The notes beneath the pieces were generated by a model. The model was given only the letters and a program-made list of their open reading frames with translations, did no database searches and was not told the origin of the DNA. Shown here one piece after another: positions 1-34,707 of a stretch of 64,000 nucleotides of DNA. Origin of the DNA: Archivesica marissinica (taxonomy: Eukaryota; Mollusca; Bivalvia; Venerida; Vesicomyidae). Each line of letters begins with the position of its first letter. Position 1 is the first letter of the stretch. The stretch lies in the NCBI GenBank assembly GCA_014843695.1, contig CM026404.1, positions 4,141,648 through 4,205,647 on the forward strand. The letters are read 5' to 3'. The position numbers and the translations under genes were made by a program.

Positions 1-230
1 CTTCTGTTGCCAATTGAAAAACACCGGAACCAATTTAAAAAGCTTGGAGCCAACTAAGAGCCATATAGGTCACAAATAAATATTTGAAGCCATGTATTTG
101 ACAAAACATGTGCCAAAAAAAAAATGAAAGAAAGAAGAAAAAAAAGGATGGCGCCAAATATTTTCGCCAATTCACAATATCCAACGCCAATATTAGTTTT
201 TTGTCGCAATTGGCGACCGACAGCGGGAAC
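1..230 (+). mobile_element. MITE family B, copy 1 (cut by window start)
   Basis: This non-coding repeat matches copies at 3702-3936 (reverse), 19619-19787 and 47680-47929. It has the characteristic 'gagccaa' and 'ggcgcca' blocks and ends in a gcgggaac terminus. Full copies carry a short inverted terminus CAGGGTTCC and 5-6 bp direct flanks. The left end lies outside the window, so the target duplication cannot be checked here. There is no coding capacity. Confidence 0.6.
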
Positions 231-317
231 AGTGTATTTGTGGTTCAATAAAGTGCCGAGAGCAAAAATATCACTAGTTTTATGTTTTATGACATTTACT
301 ATGTTTTTCTATGGTCA

Positions 318-566
318 TTATACCGTGGCCTAGTGGAACGGAGCGGGAGGTCGAAGGTTCGAATCTCATCAGGGGTTCGTTCTGATAAGGCCGGTTGGTG
401 AGCCACCAGCTAATTAAATAATGGTTACCAATTGCCTACCAGCCTGGCATACAGGCATAGGATTTGGGAAGTACTGATGTTCATAAAGAGGTGTCTCATA
501 AGTCAGAAATGACTGGCCCTTTAAATAGGGGTGATACTATAATAAACAAACTTTACTTTTATATCA
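318..566 (+). mobile_element. tRNA-derived SINE, family V
   Basis: The head resembles a tRNA promoter: an A-box-like 'tggcctagtgga' followed by a B-box-like 'ggttcgaatct'. A unique body follows, with an A/T-rich tail ending in 'aataaacaaactttac'. A short direct repeat TATGGTCA lies on both sides (310-317 and 567-574), compatible with a target-site duplication. I see only this copy in the window, so the family assignment rests on structure alone. Confidence 0.55.
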
Positions 567-683
567 TATGGTCAGCTTGCCCCCCCCCCCCCTGGATCCA
601 CTAGTGACCACCTAATGGAAGGACACCGAATCATGTTCAACAGCTGTAGATCATAACAATAACGACAGAACACTGAATGTTTT

Positions 684-976
684 ACAGACGGATCTGTAGC
701 CCAGTGGTAAAACGCTGGACTGGTAATCCAGGGATCGCAGGTTCGATCCCCCGTCTGACCCTAATAAAATTAACAGTCTTTCAGATGGGACGTTAAACCG
801 AGGTCTCGTGTTGGTGCTGTACACCGTACACGTAAAAGAACCAGAGGAGACTCTGGAATGGGGGTCTCTGTCTGTATCATTGCACTATCCTCCAAAAATC
901 TAAAATGACTAATATCTTCAGGAGGCGTCGCTCATATGGGCAACCTGTAGTGACGATAAATAAACGTAAAACACAC
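684..976 (+). mobile_element. tRNA-derived SINE, family III, copy 1
   Basis: The tRNA-like head has 'gtagcccagtggtaaaacg' and the B box 'ggttcgatccc', and an anticodon-arm-like segment that would carry GGT. The body and tail end in 'cgataaataaacgtaaaac'. A perfect 14-bp target duplication ACACTGAATGTTTT flanks it (670-683 and 977-990). Further copies are at 7709-7977 (reverse) and 47101-47384, each with its own duplication. That shows a dispersed retroposon and not a functional tRNA gene. Confidence 0.88.
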
Positions 977-1025
977 ACACTGAATGTTTTGAAGCTAAGT
1001 TAACCTAGAAATGTGAACTTGTGGT

Positions 1026-1599
1026 GGTCTATAAAACAGCAAACAGCTGCAGGCACTCGATGGTTTATAAAACAGCAAACAGCTGCAGGCACTCGATGCT
1101 TTATAAAACAGCAAACAGCTGCAGGCACTCGATGCTTTATAAAACAGCAAACAGCTGCAGGCACTCGATGGTTTATAAAACAGCAAACAGCTGCAGGCAC
1201 TCGATGCTTTATAAAACAGCAAACAGCTGCAGGCACTCGATGCTTTATAAAACAGCAAACAGCTGCAGGCACTCGATGGTTTATAAAACAGCAAACAGCT
1301 GCAGGCACTCGATGCTTTATAAAACAGCAAACAGCTGCAGGCACTCGATGGTTTATAAAACAGCAAACAGCTGCAGGCACTCGATGGTTTATAAAACAGC
1401 AAACAGCTGCAGGCACTTGATGGTTTATAAAACAGCTGCAGGCACTTGATGGTTTATAAAACAGCAAACAGCTGCAGGCACTTGATGGTTTATAAAACAG
1501 CAAACAGCTGCAGGCACTCGATGGTTTATAAAACAGCAAACAGCTGCAGGCACTCCATGGTTTATAAAACAGCAAACAGCTGCAGGCACTCCATGGTTT
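1026..1599. repeat. Minisatellite, 36-bp unit, ~16 copies
   Basis: The unit reads roughly gctttataaaacagcaaaca + gctgcaggcactcgat. It lies in the first visible intron of the Pez-like phosphatase gene. Each unit holds the palindrome CAGCTG and a TTTATAAA block. One unit near 1426 is shortened. Because 36 is divisible by 3, every frame reads a 12-residue periodic peptide; these open frames are artefacts of the repeat. Confidence 0.95.
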
Positions 1600-1703
1600 T
1601 ATATATGTGACTTTTCCATTTGCATAAATTTCAAAACAAAACAACTGAGAACATCATCACTTTAAAACTGTCTGACTTCTGTACACGAAAATGATCAACT
1701 TAC

Positions 1704-1877
1704 TTCTTGCAGTTCAATTTTCTGAGCAATTCCGTCAAGGCATTCATGACCGGAACTGTCAGCAGTGAGAGTACATTCTAGGAAGGAGCCGTCCAACATC
1801 TGCACCTCCACCATATATACATTCTTCGTCGAGATGTCATAGCGACGTGTCTTCTTAAATCGTAATCCAAACGGCAT
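1704..1877 (-). CDS. PTPN14/PTPN21: First coding exon of a PTPN14/PTPN21-like FERM tyrosine phosphatase (partial gene)
   Basis: This exon encodes 58 residues beginning MPFGLRFKKTRRYD, followed by LDGSFLECTL and ending GIAQKIELQE. It matches the N-terminus and start of the FERM F1 lobe of the non-receptor phosphatases PTPN14 and PTPN21 (Drosophila Pez), which open with MPFGLK-x-RTRRY and have an ECTL...GQECLEAVAQRLELRE block. In that family the FERM domain binds membranes or junctions, and the protein acts on junctional and Hippo/YAP signalling. The donor after codon 58 is GTAAGT (1703-1698). A likely 3' splice site ttttcag ends at 1913, so the 5' UTR is probably spliced. An in-frame TGA upstream of the ATG (1910-1908) fixes the start. 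Later exons, including the phosphatase domain, lie left of the window. The exon alone cannot separate PTPN14 from PTPN21. Confidence 0.85.
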
Positions 1878-1962
1878 TTTATTTGTAACAAGCAACTTCA
1901 ACCAACATCAATCTGAAAATATGTTTATGGATTAAATAAACATCTGACCACAAATACCTTAA

Positions 1963-2420
1963 AGCAGCACTATATCGTAATATAGGATGTTTTTGGTAAA
2001 ATATAAATATTTATGTGTGTGTGTTTACAAAAATCGAAATAGTCGCTCAGAAACGATAAAATTCAAATAAATATAAACCGTCGTATACGCGAATTTGTTT
2101 ATCAACAAACGAAATGTAAACATGCACAGCGCGCATGCGTGAAACAATAGCAGATATGCCATGTTTGTTTTCATTATTGCCGAAGGACGACGATGCATTC
2201 CGAATGTAATCAGGTTCCGATTGTAAACAAGTGCGCGTGACCGACAGACTCGGAAAGTCCTACTTTCGGTTTCGAGTTTGTTTTATCGCGCAAAAAAACA
2301 CTGTTTACTAATTGAACATAATTATACAAATTATAATTTAAGAATGTGTAGCAGTATTGCTACCCATACGTAAAATTTGAATTTTCAAATATTTTTTATT
2401 TCATACGATATAGGGCTGCT
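1963..2420 (+). mobile_element. MITE family D, copy 1 (TTAA target)
   Basis: The ends are inverted: AGCAGCA at the left and the reverse complement GCTGCT at the right, both directly flanked by TTAA (1959-1962 and 2421-2424). A related copy lies inverted at 12502-13076. TTAA duplication is typical of piggyBac and Kolobok derivatives; which one is not decidable here. The copy begins about 50 bp upstream of the proposed splice acceptor of the Pez-like exon. It carries a GCGCATGCG stretch at 2130-2140 resembling an NRF1 site. No transposase is encoded. Confidence 0.75.
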
Positions 2421-2732
2421 TTAATCCACATCAATGGTTGAATATCACTGTTGATTCTACTCATGGATAAACTTTCCAGTTATACATCAATATCTGAATT
2501 TCAAATGCAAGGTACTTTCCCATTCATCAATAGGTACTTGGTAGATCAGTGGAATTCCTAAGCATCATGGGTAATATCCAATTCTATACAAGTACAGGTT
2601 CATCTATTATGAATGGTAACAGGATTGACCTTCTTGGGTACAGTATTACATGTAGGCAAAATAAAAACTAATTACTAGTATGTGTTTATGGTAACTCTAT
2701 CTACCCAAACCAGAGCAACAACACTGTTACTT
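2421..2732. other. Unassigned sequence between MITE D and a minisatellite
   Basis: I see no coding frame, RNA gene or repeat of note here. It is probably upstream or intronic sequence of the Pez-like gene. Confidence 0.4.
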
Positions 2733-3362
2733 CCCCTTACAACAAGAGAGGGGGTGGGAGTCCCAGGTTGCCCTTACAACAAGAGGGGGTGGGAGTCCCA
2801 GGTTGCCCTTACAACAAGAGGGGGTGGTAGTCCCAGGTTGCCCTTACAACAAGAGGGGTGGGAGTCCCAGGTTGCCCTTACAACAAGAGGGGGTGGGAGT
2901 CCCAGGTTACCCTTACAACAAGAGGGGGTGGGAGTCCCAGGTTGCCCTTACAACAAGATGGGGTGGGAGTCCCAGGTTGCCCATACAACAAGAGGGGTGG
3001 GAGTCCCAGGTTGCCCTTACAACAAGAGGGGGTGGGAGTCCCAGGTTGCCCTTACAACAAGAGGGGGTGGGAGTCCCAGGTTGCCCTTACAACAAGAGAG
3101 GGTGGGAGTCCCAGGTTGCCCTTACAACAAGAGGTGGTGGGAGTCCCAGGTTGCCCTTACAACAAGAGGGGTGGGAGTCCCAGGTTGCCCTTACAACAAG
3201 AGGGGGTGGGAGTCCCACGTTGCCCTTACAACAAGAGAGGTGGGAGTCCCAGGTTGCCCTTACAACAAGAGGGGGTGGGTGTCCCAGGTTGCCCTTACAA
3301 CAAGAGGGGGTGGGAGTCCCAGGTTGCCCTTACAACAAGATGGGGTGGGAGTCCCAGGTTGC
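2733..3362. repeat. Minisatellite, 35-bp unit, ~18 copies
   Basis: The unit is about gttgcccttacaacaagagg + gggtgggagtcccag, with 33-34 bp variants in the G run. The plus strand has a G run followed by GGGAG in every unit. All three forward frames are open through much of it, which reflects the repeat and not a gene. Confidence 0.95.
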
Positions 3363-3701
3363 CAGAAGTTAAAAAGTGATAAATCGACAGACTGGCACCC
3401 AGACTATTTTATGGCCACATACCTGTGAAACCTTATTTGTGATGTTCATAATTATACAACGTATATAAAGTAATTTGTATATTAATAGTTAATCTACTGG
3501 TACAGTAAAAACCGCTATAATCTGATCCTCTCATATGAGTAAATATTGTTTTATAATATTTGTTTATTCTGTTTTCAATTTAGATTAACATTGTGTATTC
3601 ATCTAAACAAGAGTAACAGTGTATTCAGAGTATGATAGTGTTAACTAAACTGTATTCTGTGTAACCAGATAACCAGTGTGTTCAAAGTATGATAGAGTTA
3701 T
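3363..3701. other. Unassigned intergenic sequence
   Basis: AT-rich sequence with a loosely repeated 'taacagtgtattcagagtatgatag' motif (3617 onward, again near 3670). Nothing coding is recognisable. Confidence 0.4.
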
Positions 3702-3936
3702 CAGGGTTCGCGATGTCGGTCGCCAAAGGTGCCAACAAATAAATATTGGCGCTAAATTTTGTGAATTGGCAAAAATATTTGGCGCAACTTAAAAATAATA
3801 AAATATATATGGCCTCAAATATTTATTTGTGAACTATATGGCTCTTAGTTGGCTCCAAGTTTTTTTAATTGGCTCCAGTGTTTTTCAATTGGTGACAGAA
3901 GTAGCCCAGACAAACATTCAGACAGAGGGAACCCTG
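3702..3936 (-). mobile_element. MITE family B, copy 2
   Basis: Reverse-orientation copy bounded by CAGGGTTC at 3702 and GGAACCCTG ending at 3936. The flanks repeat GTTAT (3697-3701 and 3937-3941), a 5-bp duplication or 6 bp if the terminal C is counted. The internal 'ggctcc' and 'ggcgc' blocks match the other three copies. Confidence 0.75.
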
Positions 3937-4138
3937 GTTATCTAAACTATTCTGTGTACCTGGATTAACATTGTGTTAGCTCTAACAATGCATCTAGAGT
4001 ACTACATAAAGTGTAGAATTATGCTTGTCTTATTTGTGTGTTCATGTTTTACTGCACATCATAGTACTTCAAAGTAGAATAAAACCGTTGGAATATTACA
4101 CTACTATATAGGTACGGTAAAAGCTGCAATATACGACG

Positions 4139-7100
4139 GTATCTATCATACACAATGCACATATATCATATACACTGCACATATATCATATACACTGCAC
4201 ATCTATCATACACAATGCACATATATCATATACACTGCACATATATCATATACACTGCACATCTATCATATACACTGCACATATATCATACACAATGCAC
4301 ATATATCATACACAATGCACATATATCATACACACTGCACATATATCATACACAATGCACATATATCATACACAATGCACATATATCATACACAATGCAC
4401 ATATATCATACACACTGCACATATATCATACACAATGCACATATATCATACACACTGCACATATATCATACACACTGCACATATATCATACACAATGCAC
4501 ATATATCATACACAATGCACATATATCATACACAATGCACATATATCATACACAATGCACATATGATATATCATACACACTGCACATATATCATACACAA
4601 TGCACATATATCATACACACTGCACATATATCATACACACTGCACATATATCATATACACTGCACATCTATCATACACAATGCACATATATCATACACAA
4701 TGCACATCTATCATACACAATGCACATATATCATACACAATGCACATATATCATACACAATGCACATATATCATACACAATGCACATATATCATACACAA
4801 TGCACATATATCATACACAATGCACATATATCATACACACTGCACATATATCATACACAATGCACATATATCATACACACTGCACATATATCATACACAC
4901 TGCACATATATCATACACAATGCACATATATCATACACAATGCACATATATCATACACAATGCACATATATCATACACAATGCACATATATCATATCATA
5001 CACAATGCACATATGATATATCATACACACTGCACATATATCATACACAATGCACATATATCATACACACTGCACATATATCATACACACTGCACATATA
5101 TCATATACACTGCACATCTATCATACACAATGCACATATATCATACACAATGCACATCTATCATACACAATGCACATATATCATACACAATGCACATATA
5201 TCATACACAATGCACATATATCATACACAATGCACATATATCATACACACTGCACATATATCATACACACTGCACATATATCATATACACTGCACATCTA
5301 TCATATACACAATGCACATATATCATACACACTGCACATATATCATATACACTGCACATCTATCATATACACTGCACATCTATCATATACACTGCACATA
5401 TATCATATACACTGCATATCTATCATATACACTGCATATCTATCATATACACTGCACATCTATCATACACACTGCATATCCGTCATATACACTGCACATC
5501 CATCATATACACTGCACATCCATCATATACACTGCACATCCATCATTTACACTGTACATCCATCATATACACTGCACATCCATCATATACACTGCACATC
5601 TATCATACACACTGCACATCTAACATACACACTGCACATCCATCATATACACTGCACATCCATCATATACACTGCACATCTATCATACACAATGCACATC
5701 TATCATATACACTGCACATATATCATATACACTGCACATATATCATATACACTGCACATCTATCATATACACTGCACATATATCATATACACAGCACATA
5801 TATCATATACACTGCACATCTATCATATACACTGCACATCTATCATATACACTGCACATCCATCATATACACTGCACATCTATCATATACACTGCACATC
5901 CATCATATACACTGCACATATATCATACACAATGCACATCTATCATATACACTGCACATCTATCATATACACTGCACATCCATAATATACACTGCACATC
6001 CATCATATACACTGCACATCCATCATATACACTGCACATATATCATACACAATGCACATCTATCATATACACTGCACATCTATCATATACACTGCACATC
6101 CATCATATACACTGCACATCCATCATATACACTGCACATCTATCATATACACTGCATATCTATCATATACACTGCATATCTATCATATACACTGCACATA
6201 TATCATATACACTACATATCTATCATATACACTGCACATCCATCATATACACTGCACATCCATCATATACACTGCACATCCATCATATACACTGCACATA
6301 TATCATACACAATGCACATCTATCATATACACTGCACATCTATCATATACACTGCACATCTATCATATACACTGCACATCTATCATACACAATGCACATC
6401 TATCATATACACTGCACATCCATCATATACACTGCACATCTATCATATACACTGCACATCTATCATATACACTGCACATCCATCATATACACTGCACATC
6501 TATCATACACAATGTACCTCCATCATATACACTGCACATCTATCATATACACTGCACATCTATCATATACACTGCACATCCATCATATACACTGCACATC
6601 TACCATATACACTGCATATCTATCATACACAATGCACATCTATCATATACACTGCATATCTATCATATACACTGCACATCCATCATATACACTGCACATC
6701 TATCATATACATTGCACATCTATCATATACACTGCATATCTATCATATACACTGCACATCCATCATATACACTGCATATCTATCATATACACTGCATATC
6801 TATCATATACACTGCACATCTATCATATACACTGCACATCTATCATATACACTGCACATCTATCATATACACTGCACATCCATCATATACACTGCACATA
6901 TATCATACACAATGCACATCTATCATATACACTGCATATCTATCATATACACTGCACATCTATCATATACACTGCACATCTATCATATACACTGCACATC
7001 TATCATATACACTGCACATCCATCATATACACTGCACATATATCATACACAATGCACATCCATCATATACACTGCACCTCCATCATATACACTGCACATC

Positions 7101-7480
7101 TATCATATACACTGCACATCTATCATATACACTGCACATCTATCATATACACTGCACATCTATCATATACACTGCACATCCATCATATACACTGCATATA
7201 TATCATATACACTGCACATCTATCATACACAATGCACATCTATCATATACACTGCATATCTATCATATACACTGCACCTCCATCATATACACTGCACATC
7301 CATCATATACACTGCACATCTATCATATACACTGCATATCTATCATATACACTGCATATATATCATATACACTGCACATCTATCATATACACTGCACATC
7401 CATCATATACACTGCACATCTATCATATACACTGCACATCTATCATATACACTGCACCTCCATCATATACACTGCACATA
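4139..7480. repeat. Giant minisatellite, 20-bp unit, ~167 copies
   Basis: The unit is catatatcatacacaatgca and variants. The left third is dominated by cacaATGCACATATATCATA units and the right two thirds by TATACACTGCACATCTATCATA units, so the array is divided into sub-family blocks. A broken unit 'cacatatgatatatcat' recurs at about 4557 and 5009 with the same downstream order, indicating an internal duplication of about 450 bp. Three units make 60 bp, so all three frames stay open for up to 1,110 codons of HIYHTQCTYI-type peptide; this is not a gene. Confidence 0.97.
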
Positions 7481-7708
7481 TTTTTAATTGCCCTGTATAT
7501 TTATTTCAAGTTACAATGAAATTAGTTCAGTACTTTTTAAATCAGTCTACCAATAAAAAATACTTGTATTACATAATTAAAATTTCAAACGACCATAATC
7601 AAATAATTATTTAAGTTTGTTTTGTACAATGTCTGTGCATATTCACAAAAAATATCCGAATGGGTATGCCTAAAGGGCGTTTTTACCGAAGAATAGTATC
7701 TGATGTAA

Positions 7709-7977
7709 TTTTGTGTGTTTTACGTTTATTTATCGTCGCTACCGGTTGCCCATACGAGCGACGCCTCCTGAAGAGATTAATCATTTTAGATTTTTGGAGG
7801 ATAGTGCAATGATACAGACAGAGACCCATTCCAGAGTCTCATCTGGTTCTTTTACATGCACGGTATACAGCACCGACACAAGACCTCAGCTTAACATCCC
7901 ATCTGAAAGACTGTTAATTTTATTAGGGTCAGACGGGGGATCGAACCTGCGATCCCTGGATTACTAGTCCAGCGGTC
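7709..7977 (-). mobile_element. tRNA-derived SINE, family III, copy 2
   Basis: Reverse copy of the 684-976 element. It begins with the tail (reverse of cgataaataaacgtaaaac) and ends with the tRNA-like head carrying 'ggatcgaacctgcgatccc'. An 11-bp target duplication ATCTGATGTAA flanks it (7698-7708 and 7978-7988). The 5' end of the head is slightly truncated compared with the other copies. Confidence 0.88.
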
Positions 7978-8018
7978 ATCTGATGTAAAGTATGCAATGT
8001 TGGTTTTAAATCATCAGG

Positions 8019-8271
8019 TTGTCCGACTAGCACAGTGGTTACTTAGCGCACTCGCTTCTCACCAATGCAACCCGGGTTCGATCCTCGGACAGGGAAGGAT
8101 GTGAGATGGTGCAGTGGTCGCCAGAAAGAACAGGTGGGTTTTCTACGGGTACTCCAGTTTCCTCCCACACGAATGACCAACATTTACGCTGTCATCCGCG
8201 CCAACGAGAGTGATTAATATAAGTTGTTAAAACTTGCCTCGCAATCGTTGTAAAATAAATAAAGTTTAAAC
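8019..8271 (+). mobile_element. tRNA-derived SINE, family I, copy 1
   Basis: The head has an A box 'tagcacagtgg' and a B box 'gggttcgatcctcgg'. The body contains the block 'ggtgggttttctacgggtac'. The tail reads gagagtgattaatataagtt and continues to 'aaataaataaagtttaaac'. A perfect 12-bp target duplication TAAATCATCAGG flanks it (8007-8018 and 8272-8283). The tail is shared with a LINE fragment at 10244-10682. Other copies are at 22046-22293, 57263-58421 and 58620-58785. Confidence 0.9.
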
Positions 8272-8283
8272 TAAATCATCAGG

Positions 8284-8982
8284 ATTTAAGATTTTATTTA
8301 TTTTACGATTTATTTTTGCAATGTAGGTTGATATGCATTATATTATTGGCCATTTCAAGAAATTAAATATTTATGATGACAGGCCACTTTTAGCCACTTT
8401 GGGGATTTTCGATATCATCAATTGACATGTTTTCATACCACATCTGTATGTCACTGCTGTCAGTAGCAGGTGGTTGGTTTATCTGGTGCACACTAGAACA
8501 CCCAAACAAGAAAATGAGTAAGTAATAAATTTAGGGGGAGCCGTGTTTTCCATTCCAATTCTGGCGCCTTAAAAATTCTGAAAACAATTGAAAATGTCAG
8601 CTACCGAATTTGACCAACGAAATCAGATTGGATTTTAATATATTTTGTAACTCTAGAAATGTGAGAGGGTACGGTTAAAGTTGATTCAAGTATTATTAAA
8701 TATCTTCCAGGAAAAAAGGAAATTATGATGGGGCGCCATGCTTTCTGTTCATTTCCTAATAATATCTACATGGGCATTGTGTTTTAAACCTATCACTATA
8801 CACCTTTTCTGCTACAATGCTAACAGTAACATTAGGAGTACATATTTCCTGTTATACACCAAATCAAAATGGACGACAGCGCATGGTGAAACTCTCCTAT
8901 GAAAGTTAAAATTTGATTTATATTATTGTATCAACAGATGTAATAGGCTGTGTGGAATTCAAGAAAAGTTCTATGTCTTCAT
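8284..8982. other. Unassigned intergenic sequence
   Basis: AT-rich unique sequence; no coding exon, RNA gene or repeat is recognisable. Confidence 0.4.
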
Positions 8983-9267
8983 CAGGGTTCATTCTAGGTC
9001 AGAATTTTTGGGAGAAGTGAGAAAGCGCGTGATCGCTTCCTTAAATGGTGTTCTTTAATATACTTTTGCAAAATAGAGTTAAAATGCACAGTACAACCAT
9101 TAAATACAACATTTGAATAGAAGGAGTGCTTTATAATGGGCCAGTGTATCTTTACTAAACAAAATTTTGTTTGAAAATCGTAAAAACCAAAAAAAATATT
9201 TTATTTTATTTTTTAGGGATAAGTGGGGCCCCCAGATCGCCCACATCGCCCTCTAAACTGATACCTG
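8983..9267 (+). mobile_element. MITE family A, copy 1
   Basis: It starts CAGGGTTCATTCTAGG and ends with a degenerate inverse 'ctctaaactgatacctg'. A perfect 6-bp target duplication CTTCAT flanks it (8977-8982 and 9268-9273). Other copies are at 15661-16893 (interrupted) and 33731-33944. There is no coding frame. Confidence 0.8.
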
Positions 9268-9273
9268 CTTCAT

Positions 9274-10243
9274 CTTGTTAACAGTTTTAAATAACAAAAT
9301 CAACTTGCGCAATCAAGGTTAACAATTAGACTTTGAAAAATGCTTTGATAGTAAAATATAAAATATCAGGAGGCCTAAGTAAAGTGCCCATTTGAGTCAA
9401 AGTCAAAAATTAAAGTTTTTTATTTTCATAACAAAATTGGCTATTATTGTAGGGTTAGATGTCCTGTCCTGTATATGGTACAAAACATAAAAAGATAACT
9501 TTTTCAGACATTTTTTCAAATTTTGAAATTTTGTGTGTCAAGTAAGGAAGGCTGTGTGACAGACATTACACAAGCAAAGTAAAAAGTGCTTTACTGGACA
9601 AATTTGTAGACAATTAAACATTTTCTTGCATGTTTCTGAATGAAGTTTAAAATGATATCTGTTTAGTTGCTTAGATTTAGTATTTGGGAAAAATAATCCA
9701 TGACATTTCACAATTGTGTCGATATTTGTCATTATTTCTGGAGTAGCTTTAACTTAATCTATAAACTGAACACAGCTTCATTGAAAATTGTATCTTCAGG
9801 GGAACATCAGTAACAAATTAGGAACATTAACCCTTTTATTTTTTTACATGTAGTTTGACTTTCATAATAAATAAACAACACTTGCAAAAGTGTGATGGAC
9901 ATTACACAAAAATAGTGTTTGAGCATTCTTTCAAAATTTCAACCATCAACAATTAAGTGCATTTTTCCATCAAAGAGAACAGTTTCAGTATAGTTTTAAA
10001 GATTTTCTTCATTTTGTTTGAATTAATTGTACTTTAAACACTAATATCACAATACTTTAATCCATATACATGTCTATTCACTTTATGCGATAATCCACAT
10101 CTCTATTCATACTAGGGGATAATCCACATGTCTATCAGATTCTATGGGTTTGGGGACAATAAACATTGTAGCAATCCACATGCTTATTTACACTAGCTCA
10201 TAAAATAATGTAAAACATCAAATTTTGGAGTTTGGAGTAGAAT
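9274..10243. other. Unassigned intergenic sequence
   Basis: AT-rich, with a loose triplet of 'tccacatgtctattca'-like segments around 10060-10190. No gene or RNA is supported. Confidence 0.4.
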
Positions 10244-10682
10244 AGTTTATACAAATTTATTATAGCTCGATTGCGAAACAAGTTCCTACAACTTATATTA
10301 ATCACTCTCGAGACCTCATTCCTGATAACTTTCTTTTGCGAGTTATTCTCAGCACCTCACACTTGTATGGATTGAACTCCATGAACCAGCCACGTTCCCA
10401 GTGTTCAAGAGCATTGAAGTCACTTTGGAGGATTTGTGCATCAGAGGAGGATTTTACTGTGAGATACACTATGATGTCATCTGCGAACAGTCTAGCTTTA
10501 CTCTTGATGGAGTTGGGGAGGTCATTAATGTAGGCTAGAAAGAGGCAAGGTCCTAAGACAGAGCCTTGCGGGACCCCAGAAATGACAGGTAGTGTATCAG
10601 AAGTGCAGCCATCCGCAACTACTTTTTGGGATCGGCCCTTAAGGAATGACTTGATCCACCGTGATGCCAGGCTTTTTAACCA
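10244..10682 (-). mobile_element. Non-LTR retrotransposon (LINE) fragment: reverse transcriptase piece plus 3' tail
   Basis: Read on the minus strand, 10682-10325 encodes a reverse transcriptase core segment. The sequence then passes into a 3' tail (10325-10244): atcaggaatgaggtctcgag, then gagtgattaatataagttgt, ending in aatttgtataaact. The tail is almost identical to the tail of SINE II at 14176-14257 and clearly related to the tail of SINE I. The C-terminal part of the RT and any endonuclease are missing, so this is an internally deleted or 5'-truncated dead copy. Confidence 0.85.
10302..10682 (-). pseudogene. Reverse transcriptase remnant of a LINE
   Basis: The open frame gives 126 residues up to a TGA at 10304-10302. 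It contains the RT landmarks SGVPQGSVLGPCLF, YINDLPNSIK, the catalytic-site motif LFADDIIVY, and the downstream block FMEFNPYKCEVLRITRKR. The -GVPQGSVLGPxLF- and -FADD- motifs place it among the Jockey/CR1/RTE-like non-LTR retrotransposons; the clade is not resolved. An in-frame TAG lies just upstream of 10682. The last residues are translated from the LINE 3' tail. The frame itself shows no internal stop, suggesting a fairly young fragment. Confidence 0.85.
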
Positions 10683-11262
10683 CTACTTCACAAGATTTTA
10701 CTTTTAGCACGGTACGAAAACAATCCCGAGATCAATCGTGTACCTATATGGAAGCAGAAGTATGATTGTCGTATCAAATATCAGACATCATAGACTAGAC
10801 TACTCTAGACTAGAGGAAAAAAATGTAATTTGTGTAAAGAAATTATCAGGTTATGCCTATGGAAATCAACCATGATGCCAACTATAATCTAATTTTATTG
10901 TCAACAATAGGTTCTGTGACTCACCTGTCAATTATCCAGGCGTGCTATTATCGCCCACCATGTCCATCTTCAATTGACTGATTAACTGATCAAGGTAGTA
11001 AAATCTGGTCAAATATTGGAAAATTTAATTTTCGCTGTAGCACAAAGCAACTGTCAATCAAACTATGTCGCAAAAATGAAAACTAAAACAGACAAAATTA
11101 AAAGAGTTAGGGTTATTTAGCAAATAAGCCAACAATTTGGTTAATATTTAAATTTCATTGGTAATGAGCATTACAGTGGTATCAATATTCTCTGCTAAAA
11201 TCAGATGTCGTAAATGTCTTCTTGCGGATACCAGAAAGTGTCCTACAAAAAAATACGAAAAA
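10683..11262. other. Upstream region of PSMC6
   Basis: This is the 580 bp before the PSMC6 start codon and must hold the 5' UTR and probably the promoter. I see no clear TATA box or CpG-rich block. An in-frame ATG at 11158 would add 35 residues with no counterpart in PSMC6 orthologues, so it is not preferred. Confidence 0.35.
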
Positions 11263-34138
<22,876 letters not shown>

Positions 34139-34707
34139 AATTATATTGTTGCTAGACGATAAACATTAGTAACGGAACATTTGTAACAGAACAGGTTAAA
34201 TGGTACAAGTTGAGTGTATATTAATCAAAATTGTGAGGTTTTTCTTTTATGAGCATGACAATGTTAACATTACAACCGTTATTTGGTTCCTGAATTTACG
34301 TGTATAAATATGAACTGTATTTTATAAATATACCCCAGTACACGTACCTATTAATGGTATTTCTCAGTAAAGCGCCAGACACCCAACTTGTACCATTTCC
34401 CCGCCACATGCCAAATATGCTTGGTGCAGACTCCTGCTTTCTGTTAGATCAAATTGTGCTACTATTTACATGTTCCGCGTGTGAGGTTGTTCTTGACACA
34501 TAGCGGGCAACAATGTTTGGGTATCACCCGATGACAAGATGTTAATAGGTCAGTGTTACATCTATAAGCTGTCCGGTATGTACCATCAATTTCATAACAA
34601 GTATATGTATTAAATTTGTCCTTCAAACAAGTGTTAATTGCCTTCTACAGTCAAGCCATCATAGCTATTATTAAAGTTAAATGGTCAGATTCCCAAACAA
34701 GCATTTA
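34139..34707 (+). other. PSMC6 3' flank with candidate poly(A) signal
   Basis: This is probable 3' UTR. The first good poly(A) hexamer I see is ATTAAA at 34609-34614. AATAAA occurs only later, at 35571 and 35603. The true end is not determined. Confidence 0.4.

Noticed and set aside
691..762. tRNA-Thr (GGT) gene
   Set aside because: It is the head of a SINE with a 14-bp target duplication and two other copies; the acceptor stem does not pair convincingly.
2682..3428. 248-codon open frame
   Set aside because: Reading of the 35-bp G-rich minisatellite; other frames are equally open.
4155..7487. 1,110-codon open frame (HIYHTQCTYI-type periodic peptide)
   Set aside because: Produced by a 20-bp tandem repeat without stop codons; all three plus frames are open with the same peptide, and there is no promoter, domain or non-repeat part.
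11158..11262. N-terminal extension of PSMC6 from an upstream in-frame ATG
   Set aside because: Its 35 residues have no similarity to PSMC6 orthologues, while the start at 11263 gives a protein of expected length and N-terminus.
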